From: Rhyzopertha dominica
Taxonomy: Eukaryota > Arthropoda > Insecta > Coleoptera > Bostrichidae
Length of the DNA stretch: 64,000 nucleotides
Reading direction: 5' to 3'
Assembly (NCBI GenBank): GCA_025024175.1
Contig: QCXZ01000086.1
Location: 20,736,245 to 20,800,244, forward strand
The translations under genes and the position numbers were made by a program. Shown here piece after piece: positions 48,632 through 62,200 of the stretch. Below the pieces are notes generated by a model. That model searched no databases and was not told where the DNA came from. It was given only the letters and a program-made list of their open reading frames with translations. Every line of letters starts with the position of its first letter. Positions within the stretch are counted from its first letter, which is position 1.

Positions 48632-49869
48632 TATTTTAGTTTTGGAAGTGGAGAATTTTGCTCGTGTTTTTCCTGTCCATTCATCTATTTTATTTAGGTT
48701 TTTTTGAAGTTGATGCTGTGTGGAGTTAATATTTTTCCCCTGCAAAAAATTACAAGATCGCCTGCACAAAGTGTTGCTTTTACTGGTGTTTCGATCATTT
48801 TAGGACATTATTTATTGCGATCAGATATTTTGATAATTTTCCGGAATCGTTTAATTTTTTTGTATGTTCCAATTCCATGTTGTACCTTGTGCCTTCTTTA
48901 TGTCGCAGAATACTGCCGTAAGCTGTTGTTTGCTTAGAAAACTGCCTTATATTTCAGTTCGTAAGTATGAAAGTATGTGAGAATATCAATCGTTGAACGA
49001 TTTCTGCGAAAACCATTTTGCTCTGGAGATGTCTGTCTAAGAACCAGACGAGGCGATGATTTAATATAGTTTCAAGCGTCTTACACATAGTACAAGTTAG
49101 AGAAATAGGTCTGTAGTTTTGTGTGTTTTTCTTATCTCTGGCGGGTTTTGGAATAGGTATTACATGGGATAGTCGCCATTGTTTAGGAAAAGTTTGAGTT
49201 GTCCAAATTTGGCTGTAGATACTGAGTAGTCTGTTTAGTCTAGCTTCGGGGAGACTGAAGAGCAATTTCCATTTCTTGTGTCGTGATGGGACTATTTATT
49301 ATTTCTATTTTCTGGTTATTATGCAGCTTGAATTCAGTATTTTTCCATTCCTTCTTTAAAAAAAGGTTTGATTGTAGTTTTTATTGCTTGTGCTAATGTG
49401 TCAGCGATGACGCTGGCAATTTTTTCTGAATTTGTAACTAATTCTCATTTTCATTTAATATTTCACTAACTTTTGGTTGAAATTTACTTACTTATTTACT
49501 ACTTTACTTATTCTCCGTATCTTAGTCCAGATTTTAGTAGTCTGTGTAGAGCTAGTCAACGTATTCCTGCCATGATTTTTTGTTGCTTTGATTAAATGTT
49601 AGTCTAGATCGTGCTCTTTTTTGTTTAAAATCTATGAGATTTGGTAATGTTGGCATTTTCTTGAAAATATTGAACGCTTCTTTGGCATTAATTTTTGAAA
49701 ATCTTGTTTTAAATAGTGTTAAAAGTGATTTTTTTCAGTTTTTAAAAGAAGTAAAATATTTTTACAGAAAAAGGTTTTAATAAATAGCAAAAACAATTAA
49801 TAGGTGCACAAAAATTTTATTATTCATGTAAGATCATTTTTGTCCCACACGGCGCTTCACATTCCATAC

Positions 49870-50061
49870 TAATACGTATGTTTTTTGCAGATGGGCTCGT
49901 ATTCCCTGAGTAGATCGCGAAAGTCTGCAAGCCATAGATGGGATTAAAACAAGGTACCATGAGATTGCCTTCTGGCGTAGACTGGCAATCAGCTGAAGCG
50001 CAAACCGTGTCTACTCGCTGCTGGTTGGGTTCCTGGGTCCCAGGATTGGTTGTCGTAACCG
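49870..50061 (+). promoter_or_regulatory. InR: Probable InR 5' UTR / proximal promoter region
   Basis: This stretch is distinctly more GC-rich than its surroundings and leads directly to the InR start codon. ttttttgcag at 49881-49890 resembles a 3' splice site, so a further upstream noncoding exon is possible. The ATG at 49891 opens a short upstream frame of 18 codons (MGSYSLSRSRKSASHRWD). An in-frame TAA at 50056-50058 fixes the start of the main frame at 50062. No TATA element was identified. Confidence 0.4.
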
Positions 50062-50230
50062 ATGGACAATAGGGATCGACCATCCACGGTCCAGCGGCGA
50101 TGTTGCTGGTCCGCCAAATCCGGATTTCTCCTGTTCAACGGACTGGTGCTCCTGCTCTTCATCCCCTGTCCCGCATCCATCGCTCAACATCACAGACCTG
50201 CAGATCTTCAAACTTTGAATGAAACTGGAA
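50062..50230 (+). CDS. InR: InR exon 1: signal peptide
   Basis: ATG in a good context (accgATGg). It encodes MDNRDRPSTVQRRCCWSAKS, then GFLLFNGLVLLLFIPCPASI followed by AQHHRPADLQTLNETG: a basic N-region, a hydrophobic core and an Ala-x-Ala-like cleavage area. The exon ends phase 1 at GGA A|GTAAGT. Joining to exon 2 gives ATA and the reading NETG-I-CTSMDIRN, so both the phase and the protein continue naturally. The link to the downstream exons across 6.4 kb is inferred from phase, position and the need for a signal peptide. Confidence 0.72.
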
Positions 50231-53200
50231 GTAAGTAATATACGCAGCACTTACACAGAATCGGACGGGTGTTGCAATCGCTTCGCTAAGTCCATAAAGT
50301 AGTTAAGAACTTTTTATAGTTTCCATGCTTGCAATTCAATTGTTCGTTAATAGCTGTTTGTCTTATCCTCCAAGTTGTTTAAGTTTTCGTTTCGCAAAGG
50401 CAATACGTCACAACCAAGGCCAAGGTAGCGCAGTCCTTATGGTCTGTGTTACATTATAAATAGTCTAGTTGCATTACATTTCCGCCTATCGCATCGTGGA
50501 ATTTTTATGTGTACATTTTTAATTTTATTGCTTTCCGATGAAAATTCAAACCGTTTTACATCATAACTATTTTTAAATGACGATAACAAGATCTGCCTTG
50601 ATTTGCTCACAAATTCTCTAGCGAAACATAGTATAAGATCAAATTGTCGTAGAATTAGGAATTTTTGTGAACGCTTAAATACAATATTCGTCAAACGACA
50701 GCAATCTACTTGATTGTGTGCAAATTGATTACACGCGGGCAATTTTACAGCTAAGTGGAAAATCAGTTCACTCCTGCGTTACTAACTTCACTTACCTATA
50801 CAGGGTGTCCCAAAATTAGCCTGCCAAACCTTAGCAGTAGATTATATGCTTAAAAATAATGTTAAAAATTTTAATAAACATATATCGAGAAATGCTTCCT
50901 AAGGGAGCTAGCGTCCCTTAAAGGTTCATCACTTATTATTAAATATCTCCGAAACTAATGACGGTAAAAAAGCGAAATTTTGGAAATTTACAAATAATTT
51001 TAGGCTGTATTAAATGAGCTAACGTTAATTTTAATAATTGTTCAGGGGTAGGACAAATAGGGGGGTGGTGGGGTAAAAAAATACCCAAACTTTTTTGCAG
51101 ATGCATTTTTTAGAGTTTCGATGAAGAATTATGAAAATCTAATGTTATATCCATAAAAAATGTCGTCTTGTTAAAAATCGATAGGACAAACCATTTTCGA
51201 GTACAATCGATTCACAAAATTACAAATCGGAGATATCAAAAATTTTACTCCAAATCAAGTTGCCCTGAAATTACCTTGACTTAGTTGTTGTTATTGACCG
51301 TTGCCAATGACAACAGTACGTTTTCACAATAAAAACTGCTTGTTTCTGCAATTTGCTCTTGAACATTTTTTTCCAAATTTCCAACATTTACAAATCGAGA
51401 GCTTGCAGATTTGCATTTTGTGTATGGGCACTGCAACGGCAAAGCACGTGCGGGAGTATCGAAGAAGGATACCTGGGCGCCAAACATTTATTGATATTCA
51501 TTGAAACTTCCGGGATCATGGTAGTTTCTGACGAGATAATGGTCAAGACAGGCCGTTAAAGAAACAAGACTGAAAAAATGTTTTAAATTCAATAGTACCA
51601 AGTACCAATAAAATCAAGAACACGATTATTTATTTCACAACAAAAAAGAAAAAATGCAGTACAACTACCACTACATATAAACAAGAACAGTAAGATTATT
51701 AACAAAATAAGACCAGCATTACAATAATGTAATATTAATGAAGTAAACAAAATAAGAACATATATAGGTCGTGTAAAAATCATTCATTAAAAAATTGGTC
51801 TACGGCTAATAGCACACGAGGCTCTTAAAATTAGAAAATTATTTTGCCTCATTTCATTGGTGACTGTCCGTTCAATTAGTTCTTCACGTGCATTTATTTC
51901 AGTCGTATACACTAGAGATTTCATAATACGCCCCCATAAATAGTAATCCAATGGATTGAGATCCGGTGACCGGGGTGGGCGACCTATCCATCTGCCAGGA
52001 AAAGTTTGATCTAGCCAATCCGTAACATTTCGCCCATAATGAGCCGGTGCTCCGTCATTTTTAAAATGTATGTTTTCCTTTAAATTACGGGGAACATCGT
52101 CCAATAGCTCATCTAAATTGTTTTGTAGGAAATGCAAGTACTCTTGCACATTAATGCGGTTTGGTAACACAACAGGGCCAATAAAAGCCTATCTCTATCC
52201 CTGCTCTGCCTGTCTTACTGCTCTCGGATTTTCGTCTCTCAAAATATGGCTATTGTGAATATTAAATATTCCGTTGCCGGTGAAGGTTGATTCATCTGTC
52301 CAAATCATATTAGACTCAACTTCATTGTTCAAAACCCATCGACAAAACTGTACTCTAAGTGGATAGTCGTAAGCTATTGTACCCGTTGGCAGTGATAAGG
52401 TTAGATTCCTTGCTACCTGAAATAAGTTTATTGTTTATTTATCGTTTGTTGTATATGTTGATTCTTTTTGCCGTTACTCGAGGCACATTTGAAATTCTTG
52501 ACACCCTCCTTAAGCTAAATTGCCGATCATTTTCTATTGAATTTAAAACACTTTCCCAGTTGTGTACCTTTAGCGGTGTGCATCTCTGCGAGCTCCCGAT
52601 TTGTAAATGTTGGCATTTCGGAAAAAATGTTAAAGAGCAAATTGTAGAAACGAGCAGTTTTTATTGTGAAAAAGTACTGTTTTCATTGACAACCGTCAAT
52701 AACAACAACTAACTCACGGTAATTGCAGGGCAACTTTTTTTATACTTCAGATGTGAAATACAATTTTTGAATTGACTACTCGAAAACTGATTTTCCTATC
52801 GACTTTTCACAAGACGACATTTTTTAAGAAGAAAACATTAGATTTTCATAATTCATCAAAACTTTGAAAAATGCATCTGCAAATTTGTCCTACCCCTGAA
52901 CAAATTATTGAAATTTACGCTAGCTGATTTCATTGAGCGTAAAATTGTAAGTGGATTTCCATAATTTCTCTTTTTTATCCTTATTAGGATGAAAGCATTT
53001 CTCTATATATGTTTATTAAAATTTTTAACATTACTTTTAAGCATATAATCTACTGCTAAAGTTTGGTAGGCTAATTTTGGGACACCCTGTATTTATATTT
53101 TATTTATAACGAGTTTCTATATTCTGCAAAACTATACGGCTAGTTAGAATGTAGTAGAGCCTTGTATGTAAATAAGAGAATTTGTTTTTCAAGATGTAAC

Positions 53201-56200
53201 CCAAATGATTCAATGCGCAGCTGATCTAATAAAGCGGAGATGGGAAGATTGTTTTTATAAATCACAAATTTAAATTAAAACCAATGAAATTGTGAGAAAA
53301 TTTTTGGTATGCTCAGCTTAGCAGAAAACAAACCTTCAAAAATAAAAAAAACACATTTATCCGAAATAATAAAATTTTAAAAAACCCCACTAAAAACAAA
53401 GACAGTATTAAAACAAACATTCGCATTAACGCACTTCATCTTAATTTGCAAAAGTCACAACTTTGGAATACGAAAAAGGTGTAAATACATTTTTTATACA
53501 GCATTTTTTATTGAATTTGACAAATTAGATAAACAAATAATAAATTCATGTGTATCTAAGATATGACACAAAGTTATGTTTTTCAAATTATCTGGTTGGC
53601 CATGAAATATAATGTAAACTTCTGTTGTGACAGCAATATCTGACAGCTAACGATAGTGTTTGTTAAACACTTCATTATTTACATTCGGCAGAAGTTTAGT
53701 TTAAAGGAGAGCATTCCATCATGCAAGAGAAGTATGACATCGTTATATTTAAAACAGAAAAAAACCTGAAAGCTTTAAGAAACATGTATTTCCATATTAG
53801 AGCGTTTACATTGTTTCTTGCTAATCATGGCTAACCAGATAATTTGAAAAACGGAAAAAAGACCATGTAAAATTTTGTATAAAAAAGGCCTTTACACTTT
53901 TTTGTATCCAAAAAGTTGAAGTTTTAAGAGTACATTATCATATAACTTAGTTACGGAGCTACGTTTCGTTTTTTTGCGAAATCATATGCATCTTGACTGT
54001 GGAGCGCTTTTAGGGTTGATGTGTTTATTTTTATTGCTGTAGCTCACGCGCTACCACTGGCAGGTACATTAATCGTCATTCATAGAACCAAATTCCAACT
54101 TCAAAATGAAAATGAACGGTTGCTTATGACGCCGAAGAGACATGTTATTTATCGGAAAATCGAACATCTCTGTCAGTTTATGAATGTAGGCAATTATAGG
54201 TAAAGCGTCCTTCGTATGGCCAGTCACCCCAGTGCTTTGCACCAATGGTGACTCGCAAATTCCTTTCGGTCAACTGCATTCTTGGTCGACGTTGCACTCT
54301 GGATTCCCGATGCAGTTCCCTGTCCTTTGCGTGTGACTATTTCACCATGTCGATTTTGGTAATCACGGGGACTTTCAAGCACTTACCAGATGGACTCGCT
54401 GGAAACTCCTCGAGTTCAGATTAGTTTGCAGACACTGAAATAGTTACTAAATGAGGAGGTATCATATTTCTGTGTTCATCGCAAGTTCGTNTCGAGCCTA
54501 CACTATCTATATCAACTTTATCGTTGCAATGTTGACAAATTTTTAGGGCAATCCTGTACGTTTACTTTTTACCATCTGAATGAAAGCTGGCATTTTCTCC
54601 TTGTTAGTAAGCTGTAAGCTAACAACGCAAATTGTTTAATTCAGATCAAATCTTATCGTCTGTATAAGAGATATGATGATGAAAAACAGTTTTACCTTTC
54701 ATGGTCCTTTAATTAAAAAGAGTGAAAATTTAGGCTGGGATGCCACCTATCGGTTCTGTAAAGAAATTAATTAAGCTGCATTTTTATAACACCTTTCGCT
54801 TATCATTTGCCAACGTGGGGTAGGAACCTGCATCGTGATTAATAGTCGTCCCTCGTGCCCAAGGACCCATTTGCAGTTGCAGGGGGAAATGTTAGTGATA
54901 GACCCTTACATCAACTCATTAACTGAACCCATCCTGAATTATAAGTTTTTCTTTGTAAATGCAAACGTAAATTAATCTAACTCACAAGAGGGATAAAAGA
55001 TTTTTTAAATTGGACTGGTGCACAGCTATAGCCCCGTCTAAATTTCACACAGAATTGAAAAAAATTTAATAAAACATTCGTAAATTAATAATGGGTTTGG
55101 CCTCCATTCTTCCTAGTTAATTCAAAAATTCTAGAGTGTTGGTAAATTAAATCTCGTTCGTAATTGTTATTTAAAAATTTGTCTCTAGAACTTGAATGTA
55201 CTCTCGACTGTTCTTCGTGTTGATNGGTAAGACAATATTAAAATGCCTACTTTTGTAAAGGCACTCCATACCATTAACGTACCACCTCCAAAGTTTCGTT
55301 TTGAAAGATACTCAGGTTCTCTCCTCAAATCTCGCCAATAACAATTAAAACCATCTGGACCATCAAGATTTATTATATAATATAATCTGAATTAAAAAAA
55401 TAACATTGTTTAATTCGAGGTTTAATTGTAAACGAGCAAATTCCACACGGGCTGTTTTATGGTGAGGAAAAAGTTTCGGACATTTCCTTAATTTTTGGCG
55501 TACAATGTGTTCACTTTTCTTCAGAACTCTCACTATAGTCCATTTTGAAACATCAAGCCCGCACTTTTGGGCAATTCATTATCGACTTTTAAAGTAGTAC
55601 TCGCTGCAGCAATAATTCTTCTTGCAACTCTGGGCGAAATTTTTTTCTTAGAGCCACCTTTCTTGTTTGTGCCATACTGTTCAGGGTTTCTCAAATAATT
55701 CGTGACAACTTTACGAGACCGGTTATTTCTTTGAGCAATTTTTCTGCGACTGAAGCCTTCATCCAAAAAAAAAACAAGATTTTACATTTTTCCATATCAG
55801 TCAGATACCTTCCACGAGGCATTTTTAACACAATTGTTATAACACAGTGACATTTAATAAATACAAAATATAAACATTACTTTACTTTATTATATATTAT
55901 TAATTACATTAAACAGTCCAATTCCTATTATTTTTATTCCTTTTACCCTTCTTGTAAGTTACATTAAATTACGTTTGCATTTGGCCAAGAAAACCTGATA
56001 ATTCAAGATGGGGCTATAGTTACGCTCCCCAATGTATATCTATCTTATTGTCTTCTTTCGTTGACACATTGTTACTGTAAGATAATCTTTTTGTTTTTCT
56101 GAAATAACGTCTAAAAAGACGAAAGTCGTTTTTATTATTTTGCTGGTTAGTTGCTCATTCTATTTGTTACTACTACAGTATGTGTTTGTTTTTTAAGCTT

Positions 56201-59200
56201 CCTGGATGTTTTGTGAGTTTTCTAGAGATATATTATCGCGCTTGAAACATGTCGGTATAGTTGCATTTGACCTATTTTAGGACATGCGTTGTTCCCTCTT
56301 AAACATTAAACAGCTTGATATCTCCGGTCCAGGCTATTACTTAAAAAAGGTTTCCTAGAAGCGGAGCCGTTTTGTCGGCTTTATACCTATTAAAGGTGTG
56401 CTATTTGCCACCCAACAACGTGAGAGGCAAAATTTTCTAGGATGCTGCTACATTCAAAAGGAAAAAAGAGATATCTGATTTTGAATTTGGAAAGTTGTTA
56501 TTGTTCGTGTGACATTAATTATGTGCCTATTATATACACTTATACTAAGACTAAACACCGGCACATACTAATCACCGAATCACCATTCACATTTAAGTGA
56601 TGTGTGCCGATTGTAGTCTTTTTTTAATCACAAAATCCAAATGTAATAAACGATTTTCTTTTCAGTATGTACAAGCATGGACATCAGGAATACTCTTAGC
56701 TCATTTGAGAAGCTGAATGGATGCCGCGTAGTGGAGGGCTTCGTTCAGATTCTTCTGTTTGACAATTTTAATGAGACAAGCTTTGACAACCTAACCTTTC
56801 CAGAGCTTACAGAAATAACCGATTATTTGTTGTTGTACCGGGTGAACGGTTTGAGGACCTTGGCACATCTATTCCCAAATTTGGCAGTGATTCGAGGACA
56901 GTCCCTGTTTTTTACATACGCTTTGGTTATCTTCGAAATGCCTAGTCTTCAGGAGATAGCGTTGTACTCTTTAACAGACATAACCCGTGGGTTAGTGCGC
57001 ATCGATAGAAACCCCTCACTGTGTTTTGTAAATTCGATCGATTGGGATTTGATAACGCACGAAAAAGGCCAAAACTTCATCAAAGCTTTAAGACCAGAGA
57101 ACGAATGCCCTTTGTGCTTTGATGACGATAGCAACGCCATCGGTGATGAAAAAAGGCATCATCGGTGTCCCAACTCCACTCGTCCATCCGAAAGTTTCAA
57201 AAGAGGTAACAAATATCTGTGCTGGAACAGACATCACTGCCAGAAAGTTTGCAAACCTGAGTGCAAGGCCTGCGACGCGAATGGTCAATGCTGTGATTCT
57301 GAATGTTTGGGGGGATGTATAGGTCGCCCTGATAATTGTATCGTTTGTCGTCATTTAACAACGGGTTCAGGAAATGATCGCAAATGCTCAACGGAGTGTC
57401 AGGATGATCATTTTGAGGTAAGTTGCACGAATAAGGAAAGCTGGTAGATAATTCCGGAAAGTTTGTCTTCGCTTGGAGACAATAGGGTCGTCCCGCACAT
57501 TAAAATTTGATAGTTTTAACCTATGCCTATTATTGCTTACATCATGAATACTAGTGCCAAGCATCTATTTTGCTTTCAGATTAATTCAACTCGTAACAAA
57601 CGGCGGTAGAAAAATTACCCCGTTTCAAACATTTCCTTAAATCCGCCAACAACTACGCAAAAGGTTCCTAATTTCCGTCATGCGCACTGTTACAGCTCCC
57701 TAGGTAACAAGGTGTTCACTGTTGTCAGTTTTATAAATAACCAGAGAATTACAAATAATACAAAGGGGAGTGAGAGAGAGGGGCGAAGGTATAAGTATAA
57801 CCGTCAACGTCAATATTATAATGTAAACATAGGAATAACCTGTAACTGTTCATCAGCAGTAGTATTCTTACGACACGGAACAAAACACTTCTTAACGTAA
57901 GCCATTCTGACATTAAAAAAACAACAGATTACCCAAATACTTCGACAACATCTTGCTCCACCACTTAATCTGACAAATACGTAACTCGAAAGTTTGACCA
58001 AACCATGTAAACAAAAACGCATGGCTAGAGTTAGGTTAGGGTTATTACGTTGCACATGAGACACATGCAACACATGCGAACATGGCAGTTTCAAAGTATA
58101 CAAACTAAACATTATCAAGCTTCAAGCGTCGTTTAATTCCTCATAATAAAAACATTAGTTCTAAAGCAGGTTCGATGGTTGAAGTGCTTTCGTATTTCAG
58201 CAAAAGGCCAGTGAATGCGCTTATTGTATTGAACTGTTCATTATAGAATAAACGGACTGAAGGATGATTTAAGTTATTTTCACAAATACGCCTTAAGTTG
58301 ACCTAGGTATCAATGTCACAATGCCAGTTTACGAGTACATTCCTCACGGTATCGCGAAAATTTGCACACATCGGCAACGCGACGCAGCTCAAAAAAATGT
58401 AAACAAATATTACTTGCAATGCCGCTAAAGCACTGGCTATTATTGGTGTTTCTCGCTTTCGTCAGCATGCGAACCTTTTACGTCATCTCCGTGGCGGAAT
58501 ATTGAGGCATTTGAAACGGATATTGAAAAATCCATATTTCGCATTTTTTTCTCGGCAAAGAAGAACCGGAAAAAATCGAAAAAAATGTCTTTGTGCTTCA
58601 ATTTTTATGTACATTTTAAATGTAAAATAAAAAAAAAAATTGTGGGACGACCCCATTACGCACTCGATGAACTACTAACTTGGAATCATCTACCAGTACG
58701 GACTCCGGCCGTGAAAGCCTTCATCACTATATCAATTTTGATCTGTTTAGTATTTAGGACGGCGCTGCGTTAAACGGGATGAATGTATCAATATGAAAAG
58801 TCCAATACAGACATTATTAGGAGGTCCCAGGGAAGAACAGTCATACAAAACGTTCAACAGGTCTTGTATACTGGTTTGCCCGAACAATTATATGCCTGAC
58901 GACACAAATAACACTTGCGTACAATGCACAGGTATGATACGTTTAATGTAGAAGTATTAGTTTTAATAAGCCTTATTGCAGGAAGGTGTGCTAAAGAGTG
59001 TCCCGGTACAAATGTTGACAACTTACTTTCGGCTCAACAACTACGCGGTTGTACAAAAATAGTTGGCTCTCTCGAAATACAGATTCGCGGCGAAAGTACT
59101 TGAATATCTGTTAGCGCTTGGCGAAAATATTTTATCTTTCCCTGTTTTAGGAAGTATAGTCAACGAACTGGAGGAGAATCTAAGCATGATAGAACATATA

Positions 59201-62200
59201 GAGGGGTATTTGAAAATAGTGCGTTCGTTTCCACTTGTTTCATTGAATTTTCTGAAAAGCCTACGCGTAATAGGAGGAAATCCACTCGAAAGTGAGAGGT
59301 ACGCGTTTTATGTCGTCGACAATCAAAATCTGGTGGAGATTTGGGATTGGACCAACCGTACGTTGGAAATGAAGAGGGGCAGGTTGTTGTTCCATTTGAA
59401 CTCAAAGCTATGCCGTTCGAAAATTGAAGAGCTAGCGCAGAAAGTCAATCTAAAGCCCTCGTTTACCGACTTCGAAGTATCCACCTCTAATGGAGAAAAA
59501 GTTGCGTGTAAGTAAAATTTGATGAATATGTTCATGCATCACAATTGTATTGCTTCTCCAGGTGACGTGAGAAAAATGGAAGTAAACGTTGCCACTGTCC
59601 ATAGCCGATCGGTCATTCTCAACTGGATGGGTTTTAACATCGACGATCAGAGGAAGCTTCTGGGCTACGTGGTATACAGTATCGAAGCTCCATATCAAAA
59701 TGTAACTATGTACGATGGGCGGGATGCTTGTGGAGGAGATGGGTATGCATTACATATACAGTGCGTTCCAGTTAAAGCGAGCCACCCCGTATAATTCCGT
59801 CATTATTTTTTTGATAAATCTGGCAAAATTAAATGGTCATTATTAAGTTTATTTCACAGACGAAAAGTTAGCACTTGCAAAAAATTGCAAATGCCCAAAA
59901 TTATTAATTAAAAATTGCATTTGGCCCTTTAATTTTCACGTTATATCAAAACGATGTGTCATTGTCCACGTCACTATAGTCGAGTCAGTTATGCGCATAC
60001 CCGACGCCCGCTAACCTGCCAGTTTCTTTAGTTATTTATTGGTTGTGGTCATCTGTTGGTATTGTGGCACCTGTATTTCGAAAGTTGTATATTTTGTTTC
60101 TCATTCACTCAAAAACGTAAACAAACGTATAAACGCTCAGACGAGTGACGAATGGCAATGCCCTATAAAAGCAGAAGGGCGCGCTGTTCCCTTTAACTTG
60201 TTTGTTTGGACTATTCTGACGTGACAGCGATTCAGTGATCGTTTTGGCGCGCAGATGATGGGTTCAAATTTTAACACAAAATAAATAGCGTATTAACAAA
60301 GACAATCAAAAATACTTTGCACACGTAATTATATGACCATAATGATTAAAAACACGTCAACTTTTGTTTCCAGGGGGGGGGACATTTCGATGGTAATAGT
60401 TACCTAGTTCACTGGGGTTGTTCACATCTGTAGAAACAACGCGTGTTTTTTCCCACTGTTTATTCATCACACAACATTACATTAGGTTTCGTACACTTAT
60501 TTCTGTTACATCAAAATAAATTATCAAAATTTGAAATCCTGAAGAAGACGCGTCATAGTCCACAAGCCAATCAAAAACAAGATTGGTTGAAGGTGGCAGA
60601 AGTTTTAAGTCATCTTATCGTCATTTTGAAGCAGCCCTACAGAAACAATTATTCTTCTGTGCAGTGAACCCAGATTGTGCGTTGTATTGGTGTTTCAGAA
60701 ATTTTGAAACAAAATTTGCGTCCATTATCCCAAACGAGCTTATCGCAATTTGGGTATTTTTTTTAATATGAAGTATGATCTATATCTATATAGAGCTAGT
60801 TATTGTGTGCGCGCTTCCCTAAGATCTGACGTCACGCTCGTAAATTCGTAATCTTTAATAATTTTTTTCTCCCTTAATATACATCACACAGAAAAACGGA
60901 AAAATACGGGTTCCTTTATTTTCGATGTAGATTGGTTTTCCAAATTAAAAGAAATTGGGTGGACTACCCCATTTTAGATCCCTTATTTAATTATTAATTC
61001 GTTGTTGATAAAATAAATATTTTTGCAGGTGGAGGGTAGATGACGTGAGCGCACACGAAGTGGTTACATATTTCTTGCCTCATTTAAAGCCTTATACTCA
61101 GTATGCTTTCTATGTTAAGACTACAACGATAGCTGCTTATCCAATAGGTGGCCAAAGTGATATAAAGTATTTTCGAACTCTTCCGGATGGTTTGTTTAGA
61201 AAATACTTATTTATCCATAGTTTTCCTAAAAATCTCGTTTCTAGTGCCATCTCTACCACGAAATTTGCAAATAAAAAGTAATGCTAGCGATACATTGATA
61301 ATCAGTTGGGATCCTCCTTTAGAACCCAATGGTAAACTTACGCATTACATTGTGGAGGGCGTGGAGAAACCTTTTGCCTTTATGGAAGAGAAAAACTATT
61401 GTACTGATCGTAAGAGTGGAAAATATTAAATGTTTTTATGTATTTAAAAAAAAAATTTTTTAGCACCCGTAACACCGCCAACAGTAAGCGTGGAGGTAGC
61501 TGAGAAGAAACCCGAAAACGAAACTTGTAAATGTGAGCAGGACAGTAAAAAATTGAATACCAAAGTAAAGGAAGAAGGGGAAAGACGTGACGAAATCAAT
61601 TTTGAAAATGCTTTGCACAATGTAGTTTACATAAGAAAGTAAAACCTATTGCTTTTTTTATTATTATAATTTTATACTGTTTCTCTTTTCCGTTTTTAGG
61701 GAACCTAATAAACGGAAGAAGCGTGATTTTATGGGGCCAAATTTCCCATACAACTTTAGTTCCAAGGCTCCCCCATATACTGACACTGTAAGGAATGTAA
61801 CCAGAAGTGGCAAAGAGACTTGGATATCATTCAGTTTTAACGTAACAGGAAGGACACATTTGTATATAGACAGGCTACAACATTTCACTTCGTATGATAT
61901 CATGGTAAGAGCCTGCAGAGAGGTGGAAAGTATCAACGATACCCAATAGTCCTTGTAGTGAACAAAAGTCTGCAAATGGGACAACAAAAAAGAAAGGTAT
62001 TGATGTGTGTAACCAGATGAATTTTTGTATGACCTACAGTAATTTCTAGATGGTGCTGATGATATCAAAAGGATTGAAGTAGTCGCAAACAAAAGTTTAG
62101 ACAGCTATACTGTAATTTGGGAGGAGCCAACTGAACCAAATGGTGCGATACTTAATTACCAGATAGAATACAGAAGACTATCAATAGAAAGAGTAGGCCA

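Larger units (their letters stand above)
46880..49740 (-). mobile_element. Jockey-like non-LTR retrotransposon, decayed, split by a pogo-like element
   Basis: Minus-strand pieces from 49740 down: KINAKEAFNIFKKMPTLP, NKKSWQEYV, EMEIALQS, then 48954-49265 with IWTTQTFPKQWRLSHVIPIP, KNTQNYRPISLTCTMCKTLE and LDRHLQSKM (reverse transcriptase N-terminal blocks). 46900-47208 has MNFKDHIENLKIECIKRLNM, NNSWGADQKTLLRFYKTV and HNRGIRLALGTLKSAPI (C-terminal region). The catalytic YADD region between was partly lost, and the LINE is interrupted by the TIR element at 47325-48631. Confidence 0.75.
46688..49869. mobile_element. Inverted-repeat pair enclosing a LINE, right arm close to InR exon 1
   Basis: 46688-46782 and 49765-49869 are inverted copies. 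They share ggaacaaaaatgatcttaca (gggac variant on the right), atttttgtgcac and tgctatttattaaaac. Between them lies a jockey-like LINE on the minus strand. The arms look like the TIRs of a DNA element into which the LINE inserted. Exact outer ends and target duplication were not resolved. Confidence 0.6.

Noticed and set aside
49820..50250. Three minus-strand frames of 63-87 codons opposite the first InR exon
   Set aside because: They are antisense shadows of the GC-rich InR 5' region. The + strand has a signal peptide, start context and a donor in the right phase.
61933..61949. Micro-intron in InR exon 10 as an explanation of the stop
   Set aside because: GT-AG pairs available here give introns of only 17-27 bp, and the resulting frame does not restore the expected Cys-containing segment.
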